This document shows, piece after piece, positions 1-8,299 of a DNA stretch of 43,402 nucleotides. Positions within the stretch are counted from its first letter, which is position 1. Each line of letters begins with the position of its first letter. This DNA comes from Plantactinospora alkalitolerans. GTDB lineage: Bacteria > Actinomycetota > Actinomycetes > Mycobacteriales > Micromonosporaceae. The DNA is taken from assembly GCF_015690345.1 (NCBI RefSeq), contig NZ_JADPUN010000115.1, positions 1 to 43,402 on the forward strand. The letters are read 5' to 3'. The position numbers and the translations under genes are program-made. Under the pieces are notes generated by a model. The model was not told the origin of the DNA and searched no databases. It saw only the letters and a list, made by a program, of their open reading frames with translations.

Positions 1-53
1 ACACGGTGCGGGCGCCGGTGGAGGTCCTGCCGTGACCGGCGGCCCGTCGTCTC

Positions 54-944
54 CTACTTCGTCGCCCCGCTGGTGAAGCCGTTGTAGATGAAGCGCTGGA
101 GCAGCAGGAAGACGATCAGTGTGGGGACGATGACCAGGATCACCCCGGCCGAGATGACCTCCCACCGGGCCCCGAAGGGTCCCTTGAACCGGAACAGCGA
201 GGTCGAGATGACGCCGAGGTCCCGGTCGGGCATGTAGAGGAACGGGATGAAGAACTCGTTGTAGATGGTGATCCCCTTGATGATCACGACGGTGGCGATC
301 GCCGGCTTCAGCAGGGGCAGGATGATCCTGAAGTAGATGGTGAGGGAGTTGGCACCCTCGATCGCGGCGGACTCGTCCAACTCGCGCGGGATGCTCCGGA
401 GGAACTGCTGGAAGATGTAGATCGAGATGATGTCCGTGCCGAGGAACAGCGCGATCGCCGACCAGCGGGTGTTGAACAGGCCGAGATTGTTGACCACCTG
501 GAACGTGGCCACCTGGGTCGTGACCCCGGGCACCAGCGTGGCCAGCAGGAACAGCAGGATGATCGTCTTGCGGAACCGGAACTGGAACCGGTCGAGGGCG
601 TACGCCGCCATCGAACCGATGAGAACGGTGCCGGCGAGGGAGACGACGAGGATGATCGAGGTGTTGACGAACGCCCGCAGCATGCCGCCCTCGTTGAAGG
701 CGGTGACGTAGTTGTCGACGTTGAACCAGTTGCCGGGCGCGTCGAACGGCTCGCCGTTGACGTACTCGTCGTTGGTCTTCAGCGAGGCCATCAGCAGGGC
801 CACCAGCGGCAGCAGTACGACGACCGAGGCGAGGACCAGCGAGACGTACTTGAGGATGACGGCGATCCGGGCGCCGACGGACCGCGACCGGGTCGACCGG
901 GCGCGTCGCGTGGCGGGTGCCTCGGAGCCGCCGAGGTCGGTCAT
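54..944 (-). CDS. Carbohydrate ABC transporter permease (MalG/MsmG type)
   Basis: This 296-residue inner-membrane permease forms the translocation channel of a sugar importer together with the preceding gene. A hydrophobic helix at about residues 28-50 precedes a periplasmic loop, and four to five more helices follow. The cytoplasmic EAA loop is visible at about residues 190-210 (ESAAIEGANSLTIYFRIILP), the contact site for the ATPase. The ATG start lies 2 bp after the stop of the upstream permease gene, so translation is probably coupled. The length is normal for the family. No ATPase gene is present; actinomycete sugar importers often share one MsiK-type ATPase encoded elsewhere. The substrate cannot be told from the sequence. 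Confidence 0.93.
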   Translation of the reverse strand: MTDLGGSEAPATRRARSTRSRSVGARIAVILKYVSLVLASVVVLLPLVALLMASLKTNDEYVNGEPFDAPGNWFNVDNYVTAFNEGGMLRAFVNTSIILVVSLAGTVLIGSMAAYALDRFQFRFRKTIILLFLLATLVPGVTTQVATFQVVNNLGLFNTRWSAIALFLGTDIISIYIFQQFLRSIPRELDESAAIEGANSLTIYFRIILPLLKPAIATVVIIKGITIYNEFFIPFLYMPDRDLGVISTSLFRFKGPFGARWEVISAGVILVIVPTLIVFLLLQRFIYNGFTSGATK

Positions 945-946
945 GC

Positions 947-1912
947 TCACGACAGTTCCACTCTCTCGTCGGGCACGATCCGGCGCTGTACCCAGGTGAT
1001 CAGCAGAATGATCAGGAGCAGCACGACGGCCATCGCCGAGGCCAGTCCCACCTTGTAGGCCTTGAACGCCAGGTGGACGGTCTGGGTCACGAACGTCTCG
1101 CTGCCGTTGGCGCCGCCGGTCATGATGTACGGGATCTCGAAGACCGACAGCGAGCCGCCGATCGCCAGGATGAACGACAGCCCGACGATCGGCCTGATGC
1201 CGGGCAGGATGAGGAAGCGGAACTGGTGCCACCGGTTCGCGCCGTCGATCTCGGCCGCCTCGTACATCTGCGCCGGAATCGACTGGATCGCGCCGAGGAA
1301 GAGGACGAAGTTGAGTCCCAAGTAGCGCCAGATGGACGTGCCGGCGAGGGAGTAGTTGATGGTGCCCGGATCGCCGAGCCACTGCCGGGACAGGTCGCCG
1401 AGGCCGAGAGCGCTCAGGGTCGAGTCGAGGGTGCCGCCGGGCTCGAAGAAGTACAGGAAGACCATCGCGATCGCGACACCGTTGATCAGGTACGGGAAGA
1501 AGATGATTCCCTTGAAGAGGTTCCTGAACCTGACGTTGAAGCTCAGCACCGTGGCGAAGTAGAGCGCCAGCACGATCTGGACGACCGACGCGCCGACGTA
1601 GTAGAGGCTGACCCGGAGCACGCCGAAGAGTTCGGGGCGGGTCGCGATCTCGACGTAGTTGTCGGCGCCGATGAATTCCCTGGTCGGGCTCAGCCCGTTC
1701 CAGGAGGTGACGCTGTAGCCGAACATGCCCAGGACCGGGATGTAGGTGAAGACCACCAGCAGCGCCACGGGCACGATCAGGAAGAGGTACGGGGTGCGGG
1801 GCTTTCGCCGGGGCGGCCCCTGCCGACGTCGGCCGGTGGGTCCGAGGCGCCGCTGGGGGATTTTCCCGGACAGCCCGGAGAAGCGACTCGCGGTGTTCGT
1901 CGGAGTTGCCAT
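947..1912 (-). CDS. Carbohydrate ABC transporter permease (MalF/UgpA type)
   Basis: The product is a 321-residue permease, partner of the MalG-type gene that follows 2 bp later. It has a basic cytoplasmic tail, a first helix near residues 45-67 (LFLIVPVALLVVFTYIPVLG) and an EAA loop (YEAAEIDGANRWHQFRFLILP) near residues 215-235, as expected of a MalF/UgpA subunit. I chose the ATG at 1912 over one at 1996, because the extra 28 residues are charged and low in complexity and a purine-rich GGAAGG lies upstream. The gene is 114 bp downstream of the binding-protein gene and is probably co-transcribed with it. Confidence 0.93.
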   Translation of the reverse strand: MATPTNTASRFSGLSGKIPQRRLGPTGRRRQGPPRRKPRTPYLFLIVPVALLVVFTYIPVLGMFGYSVTSWNGLSPTREFIGADNYVEIATRPELFGVLRVSLYYVGASVVQIVLALYFATVLSFNVRFRNLFKGIIFFPYLINGVAIAMVFLYFFEPGGTLDSTLSALGLGDLSRQWLGDPGTINYSLAGTSIWRYLGLNFVLFLGAIQSIPAQMYEAAEIDGANRWHQFRFLILPGIRPIVGLSFILAIGGSLSVFEIPYIMTGGANGSETFVTQTVHLAFKAYKVGLASAMAVVLLLIILLITWVQRRIVPDERVELS

Positions 1913-2026
1913 CTGGAAACCCAAACCTTCCGGTAGGCCCGGCCGTACGTCGTCGTGTCGGCCGGTGGGCGTGCGGGCGGCAGCCACCACCCACACGCCC
2001 GAGGTCCGTTGCCCGGGTTCGACCGA

Positions 2027-3313
2027 CTATTTGACCTTGGATTTGGCGTCCGACCACTTTCTGTTCAGGTCGGCGAAGATCTCGTCCCTGGTCTCCTTCT
2101 TCGCCCCACGCGCGGCATCCACGATCCGTTGCCGGTACTTGCCGTCGCCGAGGGCGATCTCGGCCTGGTTGCCGATCCTGTCGGCCAGCCCTTCCTCGCC
2201 CTTGGGCGGGGGACTGAGCTCGATGAACTCGGTGTTCGCGGCGGTCAGGTCCGCCAGGGTGGTCGGCATCGCCTGGCTGATCACCGGGGAGATGCCGCCC
2301 TGGTCCACGGCGTAGTTCGACTCGTTCGTGAACCAGTCGATCCAGGCCCGGGCCGTCGCCTTGTTCCTAGAGTTGATGTTGATGGCGTTCTTGTAGTCGC
2401 CCGCGATCACCGTGTGGAACTTGCCGTTGACCTGAGAGGGGAAGGGCAGGTATCCGATGTCGGCCTTGTCGGTGGCCGCGCCCTGCATCTGCACGATGGC
2501 CCAGGAGCCGAGCATCATCGTGGCGACCTTGCCGGTGCCGATCATGCCCTTGGACTGTTCCCAGTTGGTGGTCGTCGGGTCCGGCTCGGTCAGACCCTGT
2601 TGCACGATGTCGAACAGCAGCGAGTCCACGACGTGGTGCTCCCTGCCGGGAGCCCACGGCGCGTCATCCCTGGCCAGCTTGATCGCCGCGTCGGGATCGC
2701 CGCTCACCACACCCCGGAGACCCTCCCACTGGGAGAGTGGCCAGGCGTCCTTGTAGTTGGTGTACAGCGGGATCGCGTCGGTCCTGTCCCTGATCGCGGT
2801 CAGCGCCGCCAGGAACTCGGCCGGCGTCCTCGGCGGCGCGGTGATGCCCGCCTGCTGCCACACCTTCTTGTTGTAGACGAAGCCCTGCGCGTTGCCGGTG
2901 ATGGCGAGACCGTAGACCTTGCCGTCGAGGACCTTCTCGTTGCGGACGAACCGGTACCTGTCCTTGAGTTCGTCGATCGTCCCCAGTGGTTCGAAGAAGG
3001 TCGACAGCAGGTCGTCGGTGACGGAGTTCGGGATGAGGAGGACGTCGCCGTACTCCTTGGTGTTCATCCGGATCCGGACTTCGCCCTCGTAGTCGGTGAT
3101 CGCCTCGAACTTGACCGTCGTGCCCGGATACTTCGTTTCGAACTTCTTCTTGTACTCCTGTAGCACGGTATTGACGATGTCGGTGCGCTGGGTGAGTACC
3201 GTGATCTCGCCGGAGATGGCGCCGTCGGAGCCGCCCTCTTCGTCACCCCCGCCACAGCCCGCCAGGGCCAGCAGAAGTGCGAGTGCGGTGCCGGCGATTC
3301 CGTACCTTCTCAT
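2027..3313 (-). CDS. Sugar ABC transporter substrate-binding lipoprotein
   Basis: This 428-residue family 1 solute-binding lipoprotein should capture a sugar or oligosaccharide outside the membrane and hand it to the two permeases. The signal peptide ends in a lipobox, LALAGCGGG, with Cys at about residue 20. The mature part has the alternating binding-protein fold signatures, including GKVYGLAITGNAQGFVYNKKV and KVATMMLGSWAIVQMQ. ATG 3313 is preferred: AAAGGTGGGA stands 6-15 bases upstream and the signal peptide begins directly after it. It is the first gene of the operon. Two copies of a palindromic operator lie 166 and 258 bp upstream, so LacI-type control is likely. The ligand is unknown. 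Confidence 0.93.
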   Translation of the reverse strand: MRRYGIAGTALALLLALAGCGGGDEEGGSDGAISGEITVLTQRTDIVNTVLQEYKKKFETKYPGTTVKFEAITDYEGEVRIRMNTKEYGDVLLIPNSVTDDLLSTFFEPLGTIDELKDRYRFVRNEKVLDGKVYGLAITGNAQGFVYNKKVWQQAGITAPPRTPAEFLAALTAIRDRTDAIPLYTNYKDAWPLSQWEGLRGVVSGDPDAAIKLARDDAPWAPGREHHVVDSLLFDIVQQGLTEPDPTTTNWEQSKGMIGTGKVATMMLGSWAIVQMQGAATDKADIGYLPFPSQVNGKFHTVIAGDYKNAININSRNKATARAWIDWFTNESNYAVDQGGISPVISQAMPTTLADLTAANTEFIELSPPPKGEEGLADRIGNQAEIALGDGKYRQRIVDAARGAKKETRDEIFADLNRKWSDAKSKVK

Positions 3314-3462
3314 ATGCGCGTCCCACCTTTCGGGGTCCACATTGGACACAACACGATATGTAGAGGCGCGCCCTTGGGGGGTGGGATAGGCGTCGCGACT
3401 TGCAGGGGAACGTACACGCGGGTTACAGCCGTGTCAACGAGGTGACAACAGCGTGCGAGAAC

Positions 3463-3587
3463 TGAACCGTTAAGTGCATGAACCGGTTCAGGCAGAAGGT
3501 GCCGTTTGGCCTGCTAGATGCCTCGACCCAGGCGATGCCGCTGGCGATCCACCTCCGGGGTCACCCTGCGTGAACCGGTTCAGGCAG
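3463..3587. promoter_or_regulatory. Repeated palindromic operator TGAACCGGTTCA
   Basis: The 17-base sequence TGAACCGGTTCAGGCAG occurs twice, at 3479-3495 and 3571-3587. Its first 12 bases form a perfect palindrome with the central CCGG/AACCGGTT character of LacI-family operators. A degenerate copy, TGAACCGTTAA, begins at 3463. The copies are 92 bp apart and lie upstream of the sugar-binding-protein gene. Looping between two operators is plausible. The cognate regulator is not adjacent in this window. Confidence 0.75.
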
Positions 3588-3645
3588 CGTCGCCACAGGG
3601 TCCTGGCCGACGGGGGCGGAGAGGCCCATGTGGATACCGGAAGAC

Positions 3646-3674
3646 AACGACAAAGGGCAGTACGTCTTTGTTGT
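3646..3674. promoter_or_regulatory. Imperfect hairpin in the ABC/GNAT intergenic region
   Basis: ACAAAG (3650-3655) and CTTTGT (3666-3671) form an inverted repeat around a 10-base loop. The stem can be extended by three or four pairs with one G-U. It lies between the end of the GNAT gene and the start of the sugar-importer operon, in a stretch poorer in GC than its surroundings. It could terminate the upstream unit or be a further regulator site. Nothing else recognisable lies in 3588-3805. Confidence 0.35.
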
Positions 3675-3805
3675 ACTTCGACGACGACAAGTCGGCGAGG
3701 TGATGGGCGACGCCGGCATATTGGAGGTCGATCCGATCCGGGAATGGACGCCCGCGCAGTCGTCGAATTGTCAGCGGGGCCCGCGAACTGTGAAGCGGGC
3801 GGGTG

Positions 3806-4306
3806 TTACCCGACGAGGCGTCTGCCGAGCGAGAGGCCCGCATCGGCGAAGCCGTGCCTGCGGTAGAAGCGCACGGCGCCGCTGTTCCGGTGGTGGATGC
3901 CGGCGGACAGGTACCGGATCCCGCGATCCGTCGCCCACCGCCGCGCCGCCTCCAGTAGTGCTGATCCGGTCCCGAGGCCCCGGGCATCGGCCAGGACGAC
4001 CGTGTGTACCGCCGCGGACGGCTCGGCGCGCAGGATCTGATGCTCCGGCGGATCGGGGTGGCGCAGCACCTCGACCATGCCGACCAGTCGCCCGTCGGAC
4101 GTCTCGGCGACGAGTACGGCGTCGTCCCGTCCGGCCCCCTCGGCGAGTACGGCGGCAAAGTGTCGGGCCACCACGTCCCGCGGCGGAACGCGGTAGACGG
4201 CCGGATCGAGGGCGACGTGCGCCTCGGCGTTGGTCAGGCGGAACTCCACCAGGGACGGGATGTCGGTCGCGTTCGCCAGCCGAACCGCTGGCCCTGTCTG
4301 CTGCAT
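3806..4306 (-). CDS. GNAT-family N-acetyltransferase
   Basis: The 166-residue protein is predicted to transfer an acetyl group from acetyl-CoA to an amine. The family's pyrophosphate-binding motif A is present as ADARGLGTGSALLEAA at about residues 105-120 (R-G-L-G-T-G core). The downstream motif B region ends in FYRRHGF near residue 150. The first 100 residues fit the GNAT beta-strands (VRLANATDIPSLVEFRL; VLVAETSDGRLVGMVEV). It starts 10 bp after the stop of the TetR gene and is likely co-transcribed with it. The substrate is unknown. Confidence 0.9.
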   Translation of the reverse strand: MQQTGPAVRLANATDIPSLVEFRLTNAEAHVALDPAVYRVPPRDVVARHFAAVLAEGAGRDDAVLVAETSDGRLVGMVEVLRHPDPPEHQILRAEPSAAVHTVVLADARGLGTGSALLEAARRWATDRGIRYLSAGIHHRNSGAVRFYRRHGFADAGLSLGRRLVG

Positions 4307-4316
4307 CGTCCCGATC

Positions 4317-4946
4317 CTAGGAACAGAGCTGTGGAAGCAGGGTGTCGTAGGTCCACTGTTCCCACCGCTCGGGGGACCAGCCCCGCTCGTGTACGAACAG
4401 CAGGTAGAGCTCGGTGCTCAGCAGGGCGTACAGGAGGTCGGCGGCGTGTTCCGCGGAGACTTCCGCGCGTGCTCCCGGCTTGGTGACCATGCTCTTCGCG
4501 GCGACGGCGTGCACCTCGAACCGGGGATCACCGCCCGCTGGCCAGAGCTGCGCGACCTCGGCGTCCGTCGTGGCGGCCGTGGCGACCATCTTCGTGATCC
4601 GTGCGACCCGTTCCAGGATCTCCCGGGTTCCTCGAATGTGTGCCGCCAGGTGGGTGACGGCGGTGTCGGTCGCCAGGGCGTCCCGGAACCAGGGGCGGTT
4701 CATCGTCGCGACCGGTTCGTCGTCCCCGGCGATGGTCACATCGACGAGTTCCTTCAGCAGCGTCCGCTTGTTGCCGAAGACGAAGTAGATCGTCTGTACC
4801 GCCACACCCGCTGCGGCGGCGACGTCCTGCAGGTTCGTCGCCCCGTATCCGTGCTCGACGAACAGGTCGCGGGCGGCCTCCAGGATGCGTCGGCGCGTCT
4901 CGGCGGCCTTCTGGGTCCGCTTGTTCACTCGCTTGACATCCGTCAT
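4317..4946 (-). CDS. TetR/AcrR-family regulator of the adjacent exporter
   Basis: This 209-residue one-component repressor has its DNA-binding domain at about residues 15-60: the RRRILEAARDLFVEHGYGATNLQDVA helices followed by the recognition region GVAVQTIYFVFGNKRTLL. The C-terminal two thirds is the variable ligand pocket. It is divergent from the DrrA/DrrB-like exporter genes. The 62-bp gap is filled by a phased CTAG operator array, so it almost certainly represses the exporter and itself. No strong ribosome site precedes ATG 4946; only a GAGG about 12 bases upstream, inside the operator array, is visible. The inducer is probably an exported compound. Confidence 0.93.
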   Translation of the reverse strand: MTDVKRVNKRTQKAAETRRRILEAARDLFVEHGYGATNLQDVAAAAGVAVQTIYFVFGNKRTLLKELVDVTIAGDDEPVATMNRPWFRDALATDTAVTHLAAHIRGTREILERVARITKMVATAATTDAEVAQLWPAGGDPRFEVHAVAAKSMVTKPGARAEVSAEHAADLLYALLSTELYLLFVHERGWSPERWEQWTYDTLLPQLCS

Positions 4947-4959
4947 GGCTATAGCGTAC

Positions 4960-5004
4960 CTCTAGAGATGGTCACTAGTGATGAACTCTAGAGAAAGGCT
5001 CTAG
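4960..5004. promoter_or_regulatory. Phased TetR operator array (four CTAG sites, 13-bp period)
   Basis: CTAG occurs at 4962, 4975, 4988 and 5001, exactly 13 bp apart. Two of the sites sit in the perfect palindrome CTCTAGAG (4960-4967 and 4986-4993) and one in TCACTAGTGA (4972-4981). The fourth is a half-palindrome, CTCTAG (4999-5004). The array occupies the whole promoter space between the divergent TetR and exporter genes and overlaps the exporter's ribosome site GAGAAAGG (4991-4998). Confidence 0.8.
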
Positions 5005-5008
5005 TCAG

Positions 5009-6022
5009 ATGTCCATGAACTCCGCGCCCGCGATCGAAGCCAGCGGTCTGGTCAAGACCTTCGGCGGGAACCGCGCTCTGGACGGTGTCGACCTGGTCGT
5101 GCCCGCCGAGGGCGTGTTCGGCTTCCTGGGTCCGAACGGGGCAGGCAAGACCACCAGCATCCGGGTCCTGGCCACCCTGTCTCCGCCGGACGCCGGAACC
5201 GCACGGGTGCTCGGCCACGACGTCGTCCGGGAAGCCGACCGGGTACGCGAGCGGATAAGCCTGACCGGTCAGTTCGCCTCGATGGACGAGGAACTGACCG
5301 GATTCGAGAACCTCACGATCCTCGCCCGGTTACTCGGCTTCACCAGGGCGGGGGCCAGAAACCGGGCCGACGAACTGCTGGACGGCTTCGGCCTGGCCGA
5401 GGCGGGCGGCCGGACCGTCAAGACGTACTCGGGAGGCATGCGTCGGCGGCTCGACGTCGCCGCGAGCATCATCATCAGCCCTGACCTGCTGTTCCTGGAC
5501 GAACCCACCACGGGTCTGGACCCACGCAGCCGCAACCAGGTCTGGGCCATCGTCCGCGCGCTCGCCCGGGAAGGCACCACCGTGCTGCTCACCACCCAGT
5601 ACCTCGACGAGGCCGACCAGCTCGCCGACCGGCTCGCCGTCATCGACCGTGGCCGGATCATCGCGGAGGGCACCCCCAGCCAGCTCAAGACGTCGGTGGG
5701 TGCCGGAACCGTCCAGGTCCACGTACGCGACCCGGCCCGCCGGTCCGAGGCCGGGCGGCTACTGGCCGAGGCCCTCGGCACCCCGGTCCAGACCGGATCC
5801 GACGAAACCGCCCTGTCGGCCCGGGCCGACGATCCCGGGCGTGCCTCGGTCGCGCTCGCCGGTCTGGCCCGCGCCGGTATCGACCTCACCGCCTTCGCGC
5901 TCGCTCATCCCAGCCTCGACGAGGTCTTCCTCGCCCTCACCGGGCACCGCGCGGAAACCGACACCGACACCGACGCCCACACCGACGCCCACGCCGACAC
6001 CCATCAGGAGAAGACAGCATGA
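5009..6022 (+). CDS. DrrA-type drug-export ABC ATPase
   Basis: The 337-residue ATPase powers a two-component exporter with the next gene. Visible motifs are Walker [10 protein letters not shown] (about residue 41), signature [12 protein letters not shown] (about 142), Walker [14 protein letters not shown] (about 162) and a switch region [14 protein letters not shown]. The DrrA-type C-terminal extension ends near residue 310. The tail is odd: a His/Asp/Thr-rich run ([16 protein letters not shown]) made by a short nucleotide repeat at about 5957-6003. ATG 5009 follows GAGAAAGG by 10 bases; a second ATG at 5015 is possible. The stop overlaps the next start as ATGA. Substrate unknown; the TetR context suggests efflux or self-resistance. 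Confidence 0.92.
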   Translation: MSMNSAPAIEASGLVKTFGGNRALDGVDLVVPAEGVFGFLGPNGAGKTTSIRVLATLSPPDAGTARVLGHDVVREADRVRERISLTGQFASMDEELTGFENLTILARLLGFTRAGARNRADELLDGFGLAEAGGRTVKTYSGGMRRRLDVAASIIISPDLLFLDEPTTGLDPRSRNQVWAIVRALAREGTTVLLTTQYLDEADQLADRLAVIDRGRIIAEGTPSQLKTSVGAGTVQVHVRDPARRSEAGRLLAEALGTPVQTGSDETALSARADDPGRASVALAGLARAGIDLTAFALAHPSLDEVFLALTGHRAETDTDTDAHTDAHADTHQEKTA

Positions 6023-6864
6023 CCACCACACCAGTTCCGCATGGTTCGGCGGGCCTGCCCGATCGCGCCCTCCGCGACGCCCTGGCGACCCGGCCACGAC
6101 CACCTCGGACGGGCCCGCTGTCGGCGTCACTGACGCTCGCCTGGCGTGCCCTACTGAAGATCAAGCATGTCCCGGAACAGCTTGCGGACGCGATCATGAT
6201 TCCAATCCTGTTCACCGTCATGTTCACGTACCTGTTCGGCGGCGCCATGGCCGGCTCGACCCACGAGTACCTCCAGTTCCTCCTTCCGGGCACGATGGTC
6301 TTCGCGGTGCTGCTCATCACCGTGTACGCGGGCGTGAACCTGAAGAACGACGTGACCAGGGGCATCGCCGACCGCTTCCGATCGATGCCGATCTGGCGGC
6401 CAGCCCTCCTGGTGGGCGGGTTGATCAGCGATGCCGGCCGTAATCTGCTGGCCGCCGGACTGGTCGTCGCCCTCGGGCTGGTCATGGGCTTCCGGCCGGC
6501 GGGCGGTGTGATCGGCGTGCTACTCGCGGTCGGGCTCGTCCTGGTGTTCGCCTTCGGCCTGTCCTGGGTCTGGGCGACGCTCGGGCTCGTCCTGCGCACG
6601 CCGAGCGCGATCAGCGCCGTGAGCTTCCTCGTCCAGTTTCCGCTCACCTTCGCGAGCAACGTCTTCGTCGATCCGCAGACGATGCCCGGTTGGCTGCGGA
6701 CGTTCGTCAGGTTCAATCCGGTCAGCCAACTCGTGGAGGCGGTACGGGGGCTGATGAACGGCACGGCCCAGGCGAGTCGGATCGCTGCCGTACTTCTCGC
6801 CTCGGGCCTGCTCGTGGCGGTCTTCGCACCGTTGACCATGCGGCTGTACCGCAACCAGACCTGA
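6019..6864 (+). CDS. DrrB-type ABC-2 exporter permease
   Basis: The product is a 281-residue ABC-2 permease and partner of the upstream ATPase, with which it shares an ATGA overlap. A proline-rich cytoplasmic N-terminus (residues 1-35) is followed by about six hydrophobic segments, among them [28 protein letters not shown] and [17 protein letters not shown]. The conserved FxSNxFV-like stretch ([19 protein letters not shown]) near residue 215 and [13 protein letters not shown] near 235 are typical of daunorubicin-resistance permeases. It is the last gene of the unit. About 124 bp without a visible gene follow. Confidence 0.92.
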   Translation: MTTTPVPHGSAGLPDRALRDALATRPRPPRTGPLSASLTLAWRALLKIKHVPEQLADAIMIPILFTVMFTYLFGGAMAGSTHEYLQFLLPGTMVFAVLLITVYAGVNLKNDVTRGIADRFRSMPIWRPALLVGGLISDAGRNLLAAGLVVALGLVMGFRPAGGVIGVLLAVGLVLVFAFGLSWVWATLGLVLRTPSAISAVSFLVQFPLTFASNVFVDPQTMPGWLRTFVRFNPVSQLVEAVRGLMNGTAQASRIAAVLLASGLLVAVFAPLTMRLYRNQT

Positions 6865-6988
6865 TCTGGACCAGAGGCGTCGACAATGATCCTTCCACCC
6901 GGGTCGGCGGCAGGCCAGGTGCCGGCCTCGGCTTCGGCTTCGGCAACTGTGCGTGGTACAGCCGGCGCCAGACGTTAGGGAGCACATC

Positions 6989-7450
6989 GTGGATTTTGTT
7001 GTCAGTTCAATCGGCACCGTACGCAACGACCGTACGGACAGTGCCCTGACCGACCACTGGGGAGAGGTGACCAGCACCATCGTGGTGGACGAGCGGTTCG
7101 GTGACGACTGCCTGCTCGGGCTGGCCGAGTTCTCCCACGTCGACGTCTTCTTCGTCTTCGACCGGACCACGGAACGGCCGGACTACCGGCCGCGGCGACC
7201 ACGCGGCCGGGCAGACCTGCCAGAAGTGGGGGTGTTCGCCGACCGGGGACCACGCCGTCCCAACCGCATCGGCATGACCAGCTGCGCGATCACATCGGTC
7301 AAGGGCCGGGAACTCGGGGTGCGGGGACTCGACGCGATAACGGGCACGCCGGTCGTCGACCTCAAACCCACCATGGCCGAATTCCAGCCCACCGGTCTCC
7401 GACAGCCCGACTGGGTCGGTCGGCTCATGGCCGACTACTTCCTGCCGTAG
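6989..7450 (+). CDS. trmO: TrmO-like tRNA (t6A37) methyltransferase, TsaA/UPF0066 family
   Basis: This 153-residue protein belongs to the TsaA/UPF0066 family. The E. coli member TrmO N6-methylates t6A37 in tRNA-Thr using S-adenosylmethionine. Family landmarks are the start VSSIGTVRND, the strand GLAEFSHVDVFFVFDR near residue 45, the core GVFADRGPRRPNRIGMTSCAI near 80-100 and GLDAITGTPVVDLKP near 115. I chose GTG 6989, which follows AGGGAG by 6 bases and begins right at the domain; an upstream ATG would add 12 unrelated residues. It appears monocistronic. The exact tRNA substrate in this organism is inferred from the family. Confidence 0.88.
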   Translation: MDFVVSSIGTVRNDRTDSALTDHWGEVTSTIVVDERFGDDCLLGLAEFSHVDVFFVFDRTTERPDYRPRRPRGRADLPEVGVFADRGPRRPNRIGMTSCAITSVKGRELGVRGLDAITGTPVVDLKPTMAEFQPTGLRQPDWVGRLMADYFLP

Positions 7451-7457
7451 CCTCCGT

Positions 7458-7548
7458 GCTGCTGTAGCTCCGGGCTGCCATGGCCCGTGCTGCCATGGCC
7501 CGTGCTGCCATGGCCCGTGCTGCCATGGCCCGTGCTGCGGTAGCCCCG
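7458..7548. repeat. 15-bp tandem repeat between convergent genes
   Basis: Four perfect copies of the unit GCTGCCATGGCCCGT run from 7474 to 7533. They are flanked by degenerate copies at 7458-7473 (16 bases) and 7534-7548. Each unit contains the palindrome GCCATGGC. The array lies in the 130-bp gap between two convergent genes and may fold as a transcription-ending structure. Unit number is likely to vary between strains. Confidence 0.85.
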
Positions 7549-7579
7549 CGCCGCGCTCCGCCGCGTCGGTGCCCCCCGG

Positions 7580-7969
7580 TCAGCCCGAACGCCTCCGCCG
7601 CCGCCAGGTCTCGACGACCTCGTCGACGTCGAAGGTGCGCAGGACCACCGGCGGTCCGTCGACCAGTCCCCGACGGGCCTGCCGGATCCGCTGGTTGAGT
7701 TCGGTGACGACGGCGCGTACAGACTGCTCGGACGACTCCCTCGCCAACCGCTCCGTCAGTTCCTCGGCCTCCTTGCGGATCTTCAGCGAGGTCGGCACGA
7801 GTCCGGTGAGGTTCTCCCGGCGTACCCACTCCCTGATCCACCAGTTCTCGTCGTCCGTGCCACCGTGCCCGGGCAGGGGGCGGCCGGCGCCGGGCAGGTT
7901 GTCGAACTCGCCCCGCTCCTGCGCCTCCCGGATCTGGCGCTCGACGCGGGATTCGTACCGGTCAGGCAT
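7580..7969 (-). CDS. DUF1992 (DnaJ-C28-like) domain protein
   Basis: A 129-residue soluble protein with the DUF1992 signature near its start: ESRVERQIREAQERGEFDNLPGAGRPL, then the tryptophan pair DENWWIREWVRRENL. The C-terminal half is a charged helix (LKIRKEAEELTERLARESSEQSVRAVVTELNQRIRQARR). This domain also occurs in eukaryotic DNAJC28, but no biochemical role is established in bacteria. ATG 7969 was preferred because GGGAGGACA precedes it and the domain starts at once. Its promoter probably lies in the 330-bp gap shared with the divergent phosphoesterase gene. Confidence 0.87.
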   Translation of the reverse strand: MPDRYESRVERQIREAQERGEFDNLPGAGRPLPGHGGTDDENWWIREWVRRENLTGLVPTSLKIRKEAEELTERLARESSEQSVRAVVTELNQRIRQARRGLVDGPPVVLRTFDVDEVVETWRRRRRSG

Positions 7970-8120
7970 CGGATGTCCTCCCTCGGCCGCACCGCCCGTA
8001 GCTTCGCCGCCCGCTGACGGGATGACCAGCTCGCGGGCTTGCGCGGCTCGGGCAGGCTCGTCGGTCCCGCGACGCGCGGGGGACCCAATTCTAGGTGCGG
8101 GATTCGGGCATTGGCCGCAC

Positions 8121-8136
8121 GTGTGCGCCGGCACAC
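8121..8136. promoter_or_regulatory. Inverted repeat in a 330-bp divergent intergenic region
   Basis: GTGTGC-GCCG-GCACAC is a perfect six-base inverted repeat, roughly centred between the divergent DUF1992 and metallophosphoesterase genes. It could be a regulator site or a small hairpin. Nothing else supportable was found in 7970-8299. Confidence 0.35.
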
Positions 8137-8299
8137 CCGGGTCCGACCAGCGCGAGCCCCGACGGCGGCCGTCGATCCTGTGCCCGCGCTCAGCAAGGTG
8201 GTCGATCGCGGATCCGGCGTGTCATGCTGCACGAACCGGACCGACGGGAGTGCCCGTACGGCCCGGACGAGGCCCCCGGCAATCTGAGGAGTCGGAGCT

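Noticed and set aside
1-53. End or start of a further gene at the left edge
   Set aside because: Too short to assign; no motif or convincing ribosome site on either strand.
54-2057. A single 667-codon minus-strand open frame covering both permease genes
   Set aside because: Its upper part is an Arg/Pro-rich out-of-frame reading of the MalF-type permease. Only the 3' part (54-944) is a real protein.
917-3163. Long plus-strand open frames opposite the sugar importer
   Set aside because: High-GC antisense shadows with Arg/Gly/Asp-rich, motif-free translations. All importer motifs are on the minus strand.
7458-7548. CRISPR array
   Set aside because: Units are directly adjacent without spacers, so this is a plain tandem repeat.
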